From assembly GCF_002803075.1 (NCBI RefSeq), contig NZ_NNBK01000027.1, positions 1-64,000 of the forward strand: 64,000 nt of DNA, written 5' to 3'. The position numbers and the translations under genes are program-made. Each line of letters opens with the position of its first letter. Positions within the stretch are counted from its first letter, which is position 1. Positions 15,813 to 24,364 of the stretch are shown one piece after another. This stretch comes from Streptomyces sp. CB01373 (GTDB lineage Bacteria; Actinomycetota; Actinomycetes; Streptomycetales; Streptomycetaceae). The notes below the pieces were generated by a model that was not told where the DNA came from, searched no databases, and saw nothing but the letters and a program-made list of their open reading frames with translations.

Positions 15813-17515
15813 GCCCCACCACCCTTCCCGCCTGTCCCGAACACGGGCACGTCACCTTCCTCGGTGCCGGACCCGGAGATCCGGGACTGCTCACACTGCG
15901 CGCCGTGGAGGCGCTGGCCAACGCGGATGTCCTCGTCGCCGAGCACGAGGTGCTCGACGTCGTGCGCACGCACGCCAGGCAGGGCGTCGCCGTCGTGCAC
16001 ACGGACCCGGGTCCTTCGGCGGACTCGCATCCGGGCACGGGCACGCCCCAGCTCACGGTTGTTGACGGCACGTCAACAACCGCTGGGATCCCCGCGGTGC
16101 GGGATGCCGCACATCTTGTCATGGAGGCCGCGCGGGGCGGCAGGCGGGTCGTCCGTGCGGTGTCCGGGGACCCGGGACTCGACACGTACGCCACGGAGGA
16201 GATGCTCGCCTGCGCCGCCGCGGGCGTTCCCTTCGAGGTCGTCCCCGGCATCGCGGCCGCCGTCGGCGTGCCCGCGTACGCCGGGGTGCCGCTGCGTGAC
16301 GCCCACGGCACCGACGTACGGTTCGTCGACGCGCGTACCGCCTCCGACCGCTGCTGGACCGAGATCGGTGCCTCGGACGGCACGGTCGTGGTGTCGACCA
16401 CGCTCGACTCGGTCGCCGCGGCGGCCGGCGAGCTGGTCTCGGCCGGCCGCAAGCCCGACACCCCGCTGTCGGTGACGGTCGCCGGTACGACCACCCGCCA
16501 GCGCACCTGGACGGCGACGCTCGGCACGATCGCGCAGACCCTGAAGCAGGCCAAGGTGCTGCCGTCCCCGGACGGCGGGCGCCCGGTGATAGCCGTGGTC
16601 GGCGAGCGCAGCGCGACCGCCCAGCGGGACCAGCTCTCGTGGTTCGAGTCCAAGCCGCTGTTCGGGTGGAAGGTCCTCGTGCCGCGCACCAAGGAGCAGG
16701 CGGCCTCGCTCTCCGACCAGCTCCGGTCCTACGGTGCCGTGCCGCACGAGGTCCCGACGATCGCCGTCGAGCCGCCGCGCACGCCCCAGCAGATGGAGCG
16801 CGCGGTCAAGGGCCTGGTGACCGGCCGCTACGAGTGGATCGCGTTCACTTCGGTCAACGCGGTGAAGGCGGTGCGGGAGAAGTTCGAGGAGTACGGCCTG
16901 GACGCCCGTGCGTTCGCCGGCATAAAGGTGGCCGCGGTCGGCGACCAGACGGCCAAGGCGCTGATCGCCTTCGGCGTGAAGCCGGACCTGGTGCCGAGCG
17001 GCGAGCAGTCGGCCGCGGGCCTGCTGGAGGACTGGCCGCCGTACGACCCGGTCTTCGACCCGATCGACCGTGTCTTCCTGCCCCGCGCGGACATCGCCAC
17101 GGAGACCCTCGTGGCGGGTCTGATCGAACTGGGCTGGGAGGTCGACGACGTCACGGCCTACCGCACGGTCCGCGCCTCTCCGCCCCCGGCGGAGACCCGC
17201 GAGGCCATCAAGGGCGGCGGCTTCGACGCGGTGATGTTCACGTCGTCGTCCACGGTGCGGAACCTGGTCGGCATCGCGGGCAAGCCGCACAACGTGACGG
17301 TGATCGCCTGCATCGGCCCGGCCACGGCGAAGACCGCCGAGGAGCACGGCCTGCGGGTGGACGTGATGGCTCCCGAGCCGTCCGTACACAAGCTGGCCGA
17401 GGCCCTGGCCGACTTCGGCGCACGGCGCCGCCTCGCGGCCCTGGACGCGGGCGACCCCGTGACCCGGCCGAGCGAACGGCGCCCCGGGGCGCGGAGGCGC
17501 CGCTCGTCGACGTGA
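15809..17515 (+). CDS. hemD: Fused uroporphyrinogen-III methyltransferase / uroporphyrinogen-III synthase
   Basis: A 568-residue two-domain protein. Residues 1-255 resemble the SUMT/CobA methyltransferase fold (FLGAGPGDPGLLTLRAVEAL near residue 15, PGIAAAVGVPAYAGVPL further on). Residues 280-545 form uroporphyrinogen-III synthase (HemD), with FGWKVLVPRTKEQA at its start, WIAFTSVNAV and FTSSSTVRNLVG. HemD closes hydroxymethylbilane to uroporphyrinogen III. Whether the N-terminal domain still methylates is uncertain, since its first strand replaces a usual Val/Leu-Gly pair and the DRLV region is altered (AEHEVL). The GTG at 15809 overlaps the hemC stop; a 17-base hairpin ends the operon. Confidence 0.94.
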   Translation: MSPTTLPACPEHGHVTFLGAGPGDPGLLTLRAVEALANADVLVAEHEVLDVVRTHARQGVAVVHTDPGPSADSHPGTGTPQLTVVDGTSTTAGIPAVRDAAHLVMEAARGGRRVVRAVSGDPGLDTYATEEMLACAAAGVPFEVVPGIAAAVGVPAYAGVPLRDAHGTDVRFVDARTASDRCWTEIGASDGTVVVSTTLDSVAAAAGELVSAGRKPDTPLSVTVAGTTTRQRTWTATLGTIAQTLKQAKVLPSPDGGRPVIAVVGERSATAQRDQLSWFESKPLFGWKVLVPRTKEQAASLSDQLRSYGAVPHEVPTIAVEPPRTPQQMERAVKGLVTGRYEWIAFTSVNAVKAVREKFEEYGLDARAFAGIKVAAVGDQTAKALIAFGVKPDLVPSGEQSAAGLLEDWPPYDPVFDPIDRVFLPRADIATETLVAGLIELGWEVDDVTAYRTVRASPPPAETREAIKGGGFDAVMFTSSSTVRNLVGIAGKPHNVTVIACIGPATAKTAEEHGLRVDVMAPEPSVHKLAEALADFGARRRLAALDAGDPVTRPSERRPGARRRRSST

Positions 17516-17534
17516 GATCGACGTGAGTGCGTCG

Positions 17535-17572
17535 GCGCGGCCCGCACCCGGGAAGCCGGGTGCGGGCCGCGC
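17535..17572 (+). terminator. Terminator of the rex-hemACD operon
   Basis: A perfect 17-base stem (17535-17551 and 17556-17572) with a GAAG loop, 20 bases after the hemD stop. It also faces the stop of the convergent DUF397 gene. Confidence 0.9.
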
Positions 17573-17584
17573 GCATTCGTCAGG

Positions 17585-17791
17585 TCAGTGACCGGCGGCG
17601 TACGGCAGGAAGTCCGCCCAGGTGGTGGGGGGCAGGGCGAGGCGGGGGCCGTCCGGGTTCTTGGAGTCGCGGACGAGGATGTGGTCGGGCGCGGCGGCCA
17701 CCTCGACGCAGTCGGGGCCCTCGTCTGTGCTGTAGCTGCTCTTTATCCACTCCAAATCGGCAGTGGCTCGGCCGTAGGGCTTGAGGGTCAT
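17585..17791 (-). CDS. DUF397 domain-containing protein
   Basis: A 68-residue member of the DUF397 family, recognisable by EWIKSSYSTDEGPDCVEVA and the later VRDSKNPDGPRLALPPTTWADFL. These small proteins are encoded beside WhiJ-like XRE regulators in Streptomyces and are thought to act with them, as in the whiJ cluster, perhaps as a toxin-antitoxin-like or antagonist partner. The start overlaps the stop of the upstream XRE gene by four bases, so translation is coupled. Confidence 0.93.
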   Translation of the reverse strand: MTLKPYGRATADLEWIKSSYSTDEGPDCVEVAAAPDHILVRDSKNPDGPRLALPPTTWADFLPYAAGH

Positions 17792-18630
17792 GTCTCTCCA
17801 AGCACTTTCTCGATGAGGGCCATCGACTCTCGGGGGCTGAGAGCCTGCGCGCGGATGGTCCCATAACGCATGTCGAGGAGTTGCACTTCTTTCGGATCGA
17901 CGATCACACGGCTGATGTGCTGCACTTCGACGTGCCCGACCGTGGTGCCGTCCGTGAGCCTGAGCAACCTGAACGATCCGGCGAGGCCGGGGTTCTCCTC
18001 GTGACCCAACGGAAGCACTTGTAGATCGACGTTGCAGAACTGAGCGACCCCCAACAGGCGTTCGAGCTGTCCGCGCATGACCATCTTGCCTCCGATGGGC
18101 CGACGGAGCGTCGACTCGCACTGGACGAAACTGAAGACGGGCCGAGCCGTCGTATCGGTGACGATCTCCTGACGCGCTACACGGGCTGCTACCCGCTGCT
18201 CCAACTCGTCCGCGGTGTAGGGCGGCCGACGCGCACTGAATACCGCCCGCGCGTATTCCTTGGTCTGCAACAACCCATGAATCACGGAGTTGTTGTAGGC
18301 GCACAGCTCGACCGCCTCCGCCTCCAGCTTCTTCAGGTCCCGTACCTTCTTCGGGTACCGGGCCTCCGCCACGTCCCCCTTCATGGCCGCGATCCTGCCG
18401 CCCGCGTTCAGCACCTCGTCCGCCGCGTCCAGGTACTCGGGCCGGGGGATGCGCCGCCCCCGTTCCACGGACGAGACCAGCTCCTGCCCGTACCCGATCG
18501 CTGTCCCGAACTCCGCCTGGGTCATGTCTGCGGCCTCGCGCCACAGCTTCAACTGCCGGATGACCGCACGCATGACGGCCCCGGCCTCGTCGTCCTCCGG
18601 CTCCGCGTTCCAGTCGCTCACGTCCGCCAC
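17788..18630 (-). CDS. WhiJ-like XRE family regulator with DUF5753
   Basis: A helix-turn-helix regulator of about 280 residues. The N-terminal XRE domain is seen in LKLWREAADMTQAEFGTAIG with SSVERGRRIPRPEYL. The rest is the DUF5753 ligand or partner domain (NNSVIHGLLQTKEYARAVF, then RQEIVTDTTARPVFSFV and GHEENPGLAGSFRLL). The start is uncertain: GTG codons at 18633, 18630 and 18621 all precede the domain; 18630 is used. It pairs with the downstream DUF397 gene, and a decayed ATP-binding gene runs divergently upstream, completing the three-gene arrangement seen at whiJ/abaA-type loci. Confidence 0.9.
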   Translation of the reverse strand: MADVSDWNAEPEDDEAGAVMRAVIRQLKLWREAADMTQAEFGTAIGYGQELVSSVERGRRIPRPEYLDAADEVLNAGGRIAAMKGDVAEARYPKKVRDLKKLEAEAVELCAYNNSVIHGLLQTKEYARAVFSARRPPYTADELEQRVAARVARQEIVTDTTARPVFSFVQCESTLRRPIGGKMVMRGQLERLLGVAQFCNVDLQVLPLGHEENPGLAGSFRLLRLTDGTTVGHVEVQHISRVIVDPKEVQLLDMRYGTIRAQALSPRESMALIEKVLGET

Positions 18631-18780
18631 CACCCTTCGCCGCGCCTCTGTGCTCAACTGCGGCCGACGCGGGCCGTCACTGCGGACGAGCCGGACGGAA
18701 ACCGGGCGTGTCCGGACGATCACCGTCCGCCCGGACACCGACTCTTCGCAGGCTACGCACACGCGAACACGCTGGGTGAC

Positions 18781-19080
18781 GTGAATCAGGAAATCGCCAC
18801 CCCGCGCACCTCGCTGCACCAGTTCTCCGTGCCACTCTGCGCGACCCGTCGCGGCGCCCGTCTCGCGGCCCGGCTGATCGTGGCCGAACTCGCGGCGAAC
18901 GCCGCCGTGCACGGCCGTGTCCGCGGCCGGAGCTTCCGCCTCGCCCTCGTCGTCAACGAACCGGGGACGCCGCGCATCGAGGTCACCGACACCCGGGGAG
19001 CGCCCGCCGCAGCACGACGCCCCGAGCGGCGCCGACGGGTTACGCCCGTCCGTTGTGACGCCATGGCCGTCTCAAGGTGC
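18781..19080 (+). pseudogene. Decayed ATP-binding (anti-sigma-like HATPase) gene
   Basis: From a GTG at 18781 the frame encodes an N-terminus typical of Streptomyces ATP-binding regulators (TPRTSLHQFSVPLCATRRGARLA). It then jumps directly to the N-box (IVAELAANAAVHGRVRGRSFRL), lacking the roughly 15-20 residues that normally lie between. After EVTDTRG the proper frame ends; a one-base shift gives GERPPQHDAPSG, but no G-box (GRGLLLV) or conserved tail follows. I read this as a gene broken by an internal deletion and a frameshift. Families like it partner XRE/DUF397 pairs, which matches the neighbours. Confidence 0.65.
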
Positions 19081-19112
19081 CCAAAGCGGGCTCTGCGTCG
19101 CACTCGTCGGGA

Positions 19113-20048
19113 TCACGGGAGGCCCAGGGCCCGGCGGAGGGGGAGCAGGATCAGCGGGGGGTGGTGGGTGTCGGACCAGGTGAAGCGGAACAGGGTCAGG
19201 CCGGGGAGGAGGGTGGTCAGGCGGTTTTGGCGGTGGCGGTCCTGGTAGAGGGCCTGGGGGGTGCTGTGGGGAGCCTCGCCGTCCGCCTCGATGCCCACCA
19301 GGTGGGCGGGCCAGCCCAGGTCGATGCGGTAGGAGCGGCCCTGCTCCGGGTCCCGGATGCGCCACTGCAGGACGGGTGGGGGCAGGCCGCCGTCCAGGCA
19401 GATGAGGCGCACTCGGGTCTCCAGGGGGGATTCGGCCCCGCCGTCGGCCAGGCGCAGCCACTCCCGGGCCCTGGGCGCGTGGGGACGGCCGGACAGCAGG
19501 GGCGGGATGGTGAGGAGGTCGGGCTCGGACAGCAGGCCCTGGTGGAGGGCCGAGTCCAGCACGCTCACCGCCTCGGTGCGCGGGAGTTGGAGTAGGAGGT
19601 CCGCGCAGGTGCGAACCGGGATGGTCACAGGGATGCCACGCAGTGTCATGCGGGCACTGGGAGGAAGGGCGCTCCGGTGGACGCGGATGCCTGGGCGGCT
19701 GCGGATCTCGTGACCCGGTGGAGCGGCCAGGTGCACAACACCGTCCTCCCGGGGGAGGCCCTGCATGCCCAGCAGGCGGGCGGCCGTGGGGCCTGCGGCC
19801 GCCACCTGGGGGCCGCAGGTGAGGAGGACACCCTGGACCCGGGACCGCAGTGAGGGGCCCCGGTCGTCCCGTCCCACCCAGTAGCTGCCTCGGGTCAGCG
19901 GAACCCACCGGCCCGACCTGACCATCCGCCGTACGGTGTTCCGGTCGACGTCGGCCGACCTGAGCTGCGGGGCCGTCACCACCCAGTCCTGCCGGGAGGC
20001 GGTGGCACGGACCCTTTGGAGGGCTTCGCTTTCGCTGGTGATCGTCAT
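19113..20048 (-). CDS. AbiEi-like winged-helix protein with DUF559 endonuclease-like domain
   Basis: A 311-residue protein. Residues 1-65 look like the AbiEi antitoxin-type winged helix (VVTAPQLRSADVDRNTVRRMVRSGRWVPLTRGSY). The middle holds an HLAAPPGHEIRSRPGIRVHRS stretch typical of these actinobacterial proteins. The C-terminal part (residues 195-311) resembles the DUF559/Vsr-like PD-(D/E)XK fold: ESPLETRVRLICLDGGLPPPV, then YRIDLGWPAHLVGIEADGE with the expected acidic pair. No toxin gene is adjacent. A DNA-related or regulatory role is inferred; many streptomycetes carry several stand-alone copies. Confidence 0.78.
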   Translation of the reverse strand: MTITSESEALQRVRATASRQDWVVTAPQLRSADVDRNTVRRMVRSGRWVPLTRGSYWVGRDDRGPSLRSRVQGVLLTCGPQVAAAGPTAARLLGMQGLPREDGVVHLAAPPGHEIRSRPGIRVHRSALPPSARMTLRGIPVTIPVRTCADLLLQLPRTEAVSVLDSALHQGLLSEPDLLTIPPLLSGRPHAPRAREWLRLADGGAESPLETRVRLICLDGGLPPPVLQWRIRDPEQGRSYRIDLGWPAHLVGIEADGEAPHSTPQALYQDRHRQNRLTTLLPGLTLFRFTWSDTHHPPLILLPLRRALGLP

Positions 20049-20416
20049 GCCGCACTATGGCGCGCGGCGCGGACGGTTTGCGTGGGGCTGTGGATAACTC
20101 CTGCTCCGCCCCACGTCAGGCGCCCCGGAGCCGCCGCCCGGGATTGCTGGATCCGGTGGGCCTGCGGCCGGGGCTGCGGGCGGTAAAAGACCAAAGAACC
20201 CTGGGGAAAAACCCACCCAACCAACCAAACCTTGCCGCGGTCACTCTGGCGGGTGAAACCGGTCGGTACGGGTGGCGTTCGGGTGGTTCGGACGGGCAGT
20301 CTCGGGCCGAGGCGACTCCACGTCGCCTCCACAACCCCACACATGCATCGGCCCCCGCCGGGACTGGCATCCCAGTGCGAGGGCCTGACCAACAAGGAAG
20401 AGAGCAGATCTTCCCC
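20049..20416. other. Gene-free region with A/C-rich tract
   Basis: A 368-base stretch between divergent genes with no supported ORF. It contains an unusual low-GC, A/C-rich section near 20185-20232 with repeated CCAA units, and a single TGTGGATAA at 20089-20097. It probably holds promoters for both flanking genes. I see no tRNA or strong hairpin. Confidence 0.55.
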
Positions 20417-21406
20417 ATGGCTGAGCAGAAGCCTAGCGCTGCCGTGCGCCCGAGTCAGGGTGTTCGACGGACCACCACCCACTCCGGTGTCACACACGTA
20501 CGGACGTACCAGTCGGGCCGGTACGTGGTCGTGGGCAACCACCTCGCCCAGCACCGTGAGCTGTCGCTGACCGCGATCGGACTGGCCACACACGTCCTGT
20601 CGCTGCCCGAGGGCGCGCCGGTCGACATCCGCAGCCTCGCGGACCGCTTCCCCGAGGGGCGGGACCGGATCGCTTTCGCGCTGCGGGAGTTGGAGGCCCA
20701 GGGCTATCTGGAGCGGGTGCGTGAACGGACGGACGCCGGGCGTCTGTTCACGCGGACCTACGCCCATCACACGCCGGCCCGGACAGACACGGACCCCGGC
20801 TGCGGCCGTACCGCGGCGGCCCGCCCTCGGGCGGACGCCCAGGAACCGCCCCAGGAGCACGACCGGGCCCGGAAGCAGCCGCCACCGCCCCCGCCGACCG
20901 AGCCCACGCCCTCGGACGTACGGGAGGACGGCCCCGAAGCACCTGAAGCGCCCAACCCGCCCGCACCGCCGGAAGGCGACGGCACGCCACGCGATCGGCA
21001 CTTCGACGAGGCCGTCACCCTCCTCGCGGGGCTCCGCCGCACCGACGCCCGTCTGACCCTTTCCCTGCGAGACGTGAACAGGTTGGCCCCGACTGTCATC
21101 GCCTGGTTCAAGGCGGGTGCCACGGCCGCCGTCGTCCACCGGGCCCTGACCATCGACGTGCCGGCAGACCTGCGGCACCCGGCCGGCCTGGTGGCCCACC
21201 GTCTTCGCGAACTTCTGCCCCCGCCGCTTCCTCCGGTCCCCACGCTTCCTCCGCCGACATCAGCGACCACCGGGACCCGCCACCGCTCCCACCCGCTCCA
21301 GAACTGCGACGGCTGTGAGCGAGCATTCCGCGCCCCCGAGCCAGGCCGCTGCCGCGAGTGCCGAACCGCTTCGAGGGCAACGGCCGAGTTGGCAGGAGCG
21401 GCCTGA
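20417..21406 (+). CDS. Helix-turn-helix protein with C-terminal zinc-finger-like motif
   Basis: A 329-residue protein. Residues 25-110 form a winged helix-turn-helix similar to replication-initiator or plasmid-type regulators (YVVVGNHLAQHRELSLTAIGLATHVLSL, then DIRSLADRFPEGRDRIAFALRELEAQGYL). A proline-rich linker spans about 130-190. A second helical domain (LLAGLRRTDARLTLSLRDVNRLAPTV) covers 200-270, and the end has a CxxC...CxxC cluster (CDGCERAFRAPEPGRCREC) that could bind zinc. The ATG at 20417 has AAGGAAGAG upstream. Such proteins are frequent in Streptomyces genomes, without a proven role. Confidence 0.8.
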   Translation: MAEQKPSAAVRPSQGVRRTTTHSGVTHVRTYQSGRYVVVGNHLAQHRELSLTAIGLATHVLSLPEGAPVDIRSLADRFPEGRDRIAFALRELEAQGYLERVRERTDAGRLFTRTYAHHTPARTDTDPGCGRTAAARPRADAQEPPQEHDRARKQPPPPPPTEPTPSDVREDGPEAPEAPNPPAPPEGDGTPRDRHFDEAVTLLAGLRRTDARLTLSLRDVNRLAPTVIAWFKAGATAAVVHRALTIDVPADLRHPAGLVAHRLRELLPPPLPPVPTLPPPTSATTGTRHRSHPLQNCDGCERAFRAPEPGRCRECRTASRATAELAGAA

Positions 21407-21412
21407 GTGTGT

Positions 21413-22798
21413 TCATGGCTCGGTGTTCACGGAGGTTTTCTCAAGGGCCAGTACGCGCAGGATGCGGGCCAGGTCGGCGGGTTCGGCCGCGAGGCGGACC
21501 GGTGTGCCGGCGTCGTCGAGTTCGGCGACGTCCCAGTGTCTGTCCACGGGGTCGGTGTGCCGGGCGCGCCGTACGTTCCTGAGGGTGAGCCGCTGCACCG
21601 GTATCGGTTTCGCCGCGAACCGTCCGGGACCGGGCGCCACCGCGGGAGGACCGCCGTCCAGGACGATGTGGGTGCCGAAGCCGCGCGGGTTGTAGTCGGT
21701 GTCCTCCAGGAAGCGGGCGGGCAGGAACTCCTCCTCGTCCTCTTCGGCGGCGGACTTCTCGGTCGCCGCTCCTGGCGAAGGGGCGCAGGTGGTGTGCCAG
21801 GCCCCGGCGAACAGCCCCAGCGTGACCAGAGAGCCCACGGCCAGCCACGTGATCGCCACGGGCGACGAGAACAGGGTCGTGGGGTGGAGGTAGCAGAGCG
21901 GCAGGAGCCACAGGGCGGTGGCTGCGAGCGCGCACGCGAACGGGATGACCGGCGGGAGCTCTTTGTCGTCGCGCAGTCGGCGCCCGAGCAGGCTCAGCAG
22001 TGAGTGGGCCGCGGGGCAGCCCGCGGCGAGGAGGAACGCGGCCGCCCAGGCGGCCGTGCTCCCGGCCGTGGTGATGTCCTGGCGCCACACGTGGTTCTTT
22101 CCGGAGACCTTCATCAACCGGCCGCGCCAGAGGGTCAGTTCGACACTGCCGCCGCCCTCGAATTCCACGGCGGCCTCGTGCGGGACCGCGATCCGCTCCA
22201 CCGGCCGGCCGTCGGTGAAGTACAGCCAGCTGCTCCGCTTGGGAAGTTCGGCCTCGGTCCGCGAGATCACGGCCGGCGTCGTGGTCAGGCACTCGTGGCG
22301 CTCAGCGGCGGGCGTCCGGGCGGTGCACGCGGTGGCCGACTTCCACGCCTGTTCGTCCGACGCGGTCCCGGACACGGACCCCGCGGCCGCGGCCGCGCAC
22401 GCGAGCAGCACAGGGCACACGACCAGCAGCCCCACCCAGCCACGCCGGGGGGTGCGGTACGACACGACGGGGACCTTGCTCGGCTGCGCGGCTCCGTGGC
22501 GGCGGTGCAGCGTGCGCAGCGCTTCCACCTCGGCGTCGAACTCCGGGTCGTCGGACGACCGGCTCCGCGGCAGGGGCAGGAGCCGTTCGCGTCCGTTGTG
22601 CAGCAGCAGGCTGACGCGACAGGGGGTTCGCGCGGATTTCCGGTGCACGCGCAGTTCGGCGATGTCGCCCCATGGCACGCTCCGGCGGCGCAGCGGCGTC
22701 CGCAGGTGCAGACCGCGGGCGTCGGCGCTCACCCGGACGAAGGGCCACAGGACGCGTCTCCAGCGGGGACGGCGGGTCACGCTCCACACATCGGCCAT
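21413..22798 (-). CDS. Membrane protein with N-terminal PH-like domain, function unknown
   Basis: A 461-residue protein. Residues 1-100 resemble a bacterial PH-like domain (GLHLRTPLRRRSVPWGDIAELRVHR). A hydrophobic helix follows (GLLVVCPVLLACAAAAAGS), then an extracytoplasmic region of about 110 residues, then three more membrane segments near the centre. The C-terminal region is acidic and soluble. The start at 22798 is chosen over 22807 because a GGCAGG is nine bases upstream of it. I do not recognise a specific family. Its 3' end is only six bases from the convergent helix-turn-helix gene. Confidence 0.72.
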   Translation of the reverse strand: MADVWSVTRRPRWRRVLWPFVRVSADARGLHLRTPLRRRSVPWGDIAELRVHRKSARTPCRVSLLLHNGRERLLPLPRSRSSDDPEFDAEVEALRTLHRRHGAAQPSKVPVVSYRTPRRGWVGLLVVCPVLLACAAAAAGSVSGTASDEQAWKSATACTARTPAAERHECLTTTPAVISRTEAELPKRSSWLYFTDGRPVERIAVPHEAAVEFEGGGSVELTLWRGRLMKVSGKNHVWRQDITTAGSTAAWAAAFLLAAGCPAAHSLLSLLGRRLRDDKELPPVIPFACALAATALWLLPLCYLHPTTLFSSPVAITWLAVGSLVTLGLFAGAWHTTCAPSPGAATEKSAAEEDEEEFLPARFLEDTDYNPRGFGTHIVLDGGPPAVAPGPGRFAAKPIPVQRLTLRNVRRARHTDPVDRHWDVAELDDAGTPVRLAAEPADLARILRVLALEKTSVNTEP

Positions 22799-22842
22799 GC
22801 ACGGCATCCTGCCATCGGCCGGGCCGTGCGAGCCGGCGCGGA

Positions 22843-22871
22843 GGTCCGGGCTCCAGCCGGAGGCCCGGACC
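22843..22871 (-). terminator. Terminator after the aldehyde dehydrogenase gene
   Basis: A nine-base perfect stem (22843-22851 with 22863-22871), extended by further pairs across a small bulge, directly after the stop of the minus-strand dehydrogenase gene and before the next minus-strand gene. Confidence 0.6.
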
Positions 22872-22884
22872 CGCTGACGAGCCG

Positions 22885-24219
22885 TTACGCCACGGTGCGG
22901 ATGAGCTTCTTGTTGACGAACTCCTCGATTCCAAGGCGGCCGAGTTCGCGGCCGAAGCCGGAGCGCTTGATGCCGCCGAAGGGCAGTTCCGCACCCTCGG
23001 CGCCGACGCCGTTGACGAAGACCATGCCGGCCTCGATGCGGTCGGCGACGCGCTCGGCCTGCGCGGGGTCGGTGGTGAAGAGGTAGGACCCGAGGCCGTA
23101 GGGGGTGTCGTTGGCGATGCGCAGGGCGTCGTCCTCGTCGGCGGCGGGGAAGACCATCGCGACCGGTCCGAAGAGTTCCTGGCGGGCGGCGGTGTGTTCG
23201 GTGGTGAGCCCGGTGAGGACCCCGGCCGGGAAGTACGCCCCGCGCCGCTCGCCCTCGCTGTGGAGCGTGGCGCCCTGGGCGACCGCCTCGTCGACCTGCC
23301 GGGCGAGGTTCTCGGCGGCGGCGGCCGACGACAGCGGGGCACCGGTCTCGCCCGCGAGCAGCCGGGCGGTGAACTTCTCGACGAACGCGTCGTAGAGGTC
23401 CTGGACGACGACGAACCGCTTGGCGGCGTTGCAGGCCTGGCCGGTGTTGTCGAGCCGGGCGGCGACGGCGGCCTCGACGACCGCGTCGAGGTCGTCGGTG
23501 GACAGCACGATGAACGGGTCGGAGCCGCCGAGTTCGAGGACGACGCGCTTCAGGTTCCGTCCGGCGATCTCGGCGACGGCGGCACCGGCGCGCTCGGAGC
23601 CGGTGAGCGAGACGCCCTGGACCCGCGGGTCGGCGATCACCTCGGCGATCTGCTCGTTGGTGGCGTACACGTTGACGTACGCGCCGGCCGGGAAGCCGGC
23701 GTCCGCGAACAGCTTCTCAAGGAGCGCGGCGGTGGCCGGGCACTGGGGGGCGTGCTTGAGGACGATGGTGTTGCCGAGCGCGAGGTTCGGGGCGGCGAAG
23801 CGGGCCACCTGGTAGGCCGGGAAGTTCCACGGCATGATGCCGAGCAGGACGCCGACCGGGCCGCGCCGGACGACGGCGCTGCCGGGGCCGGAGGTGACGT
23901 CGAGCGGCTCGTCGGCGAGGAACTGCTCGGCGTGGTCGGCGTAGTAGTGGTAGATGTCGGCGCAGAAGCCGATCTCGCCCTCCGCCTCCGCGAGCGGCTT
24001 GCCCATCTCGCGCACGATGCTCGCGGCCAGTTCGGCCTGGTGCTCGGTGTGCAGATCGCCGAGCCGGCGCAGCAGCGCGGAGCGCTCGGCCACGGTGCTG
24101 CCACGGCCCCAGGCGGTGGCAGCGTGGGCGGCGGCGACGGCCGTCTCGATCTCGGCGTCGGTGGCGGTCGGGTAGGTCTCGACGACCTCGCCGGTGGTGG
24201 GGTCGGTGACGGCGTACAT
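22885..24219 (-). CDS. NAD(P)-dependent aldehyde dehydrogenase (succinate-semialdehyde type)
   Basis: A 444-residue aldehyde dehydrogenase, shorter than the 480-500 usual for the superfamily because it lacks an N-terminal extension, as in GabD2/YneI-like enzymes. Visible elements are the PWNFPAYQVARFAAPNLALGN region, SLTGSERAG, the general base in ELGGSDPFIVL, the catalytic cysteine in NTGQACNAAKRFVV and the C-terminal PFGGIKRSGFGRELG. Its most likely substrate is succinic or another short semialdehyde. The start at 24219 has CCGGAGG eight bases upstream. It is divergent from hemB. Confidence 0.92.
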   Translation of the reverse strand: MYAVTDPTTGEVVETYPTATDAEIETAVAAAHAATAWGRGSTVAERSALLRRLGDLHTEHQAELAASIVREMGKPLAEAEGEIGFCADIYHYYADHAEQFLADEPLDVTSGPGSAVVRRGPVGVLLGIMPWNFPAYQVARFAAPNLALGNTIVLKHAPQCPATAALLEKLFADAGFPAGAYVNVYATNEQIAEVIADPRVQGVSLTGSERAGAAVAEIAGRNLKRVVLELGGSDPFIVLSTDDLDAVVEAAVAARLDNTGQACNAAKRFVVVQDLYDAFVEKFTARLLAGETGAPLSSAAAAENLARQVDEAVAQGATLHSEGERRGAYFPAGVLTGLTTEHTAARQELFGPVAMVFPAADEDDALRIANDTPYGLGSYLFTTDPAQAERVADRIEAGMVFVNGVGAEGAELPFGGIKRSGFGRELGRLGIEEFVNKKLIRTVA

Positions 24220-24364
24220 CGGGCCTCCGGAGGGCGGTCGGGTGCGGGGCGGCTGCTGCAGCCGAGGATACGTTTCTCCTGGTCGGTGAGGTCGAACAGG
24301 TCGGACGAACCGGCCGACTCCCCGTCGGCAAAGGCACCGGGACGGCGGGCGTAGCGTAGAGGGC

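Noticed and set aside
20089..20097. TGTGGATAA resembling a DnaA box
   Set aside because: A single copy, without other boxes, A/T-rich unwinding element or replication genes, is not evidence of an origin.
17585..24219. Accessory block considered as a prophage or integrated element
   Set aside because: No integrase, phage structural gene, tRNA or flanking direct repeat was seen; composition matches the surroundings.
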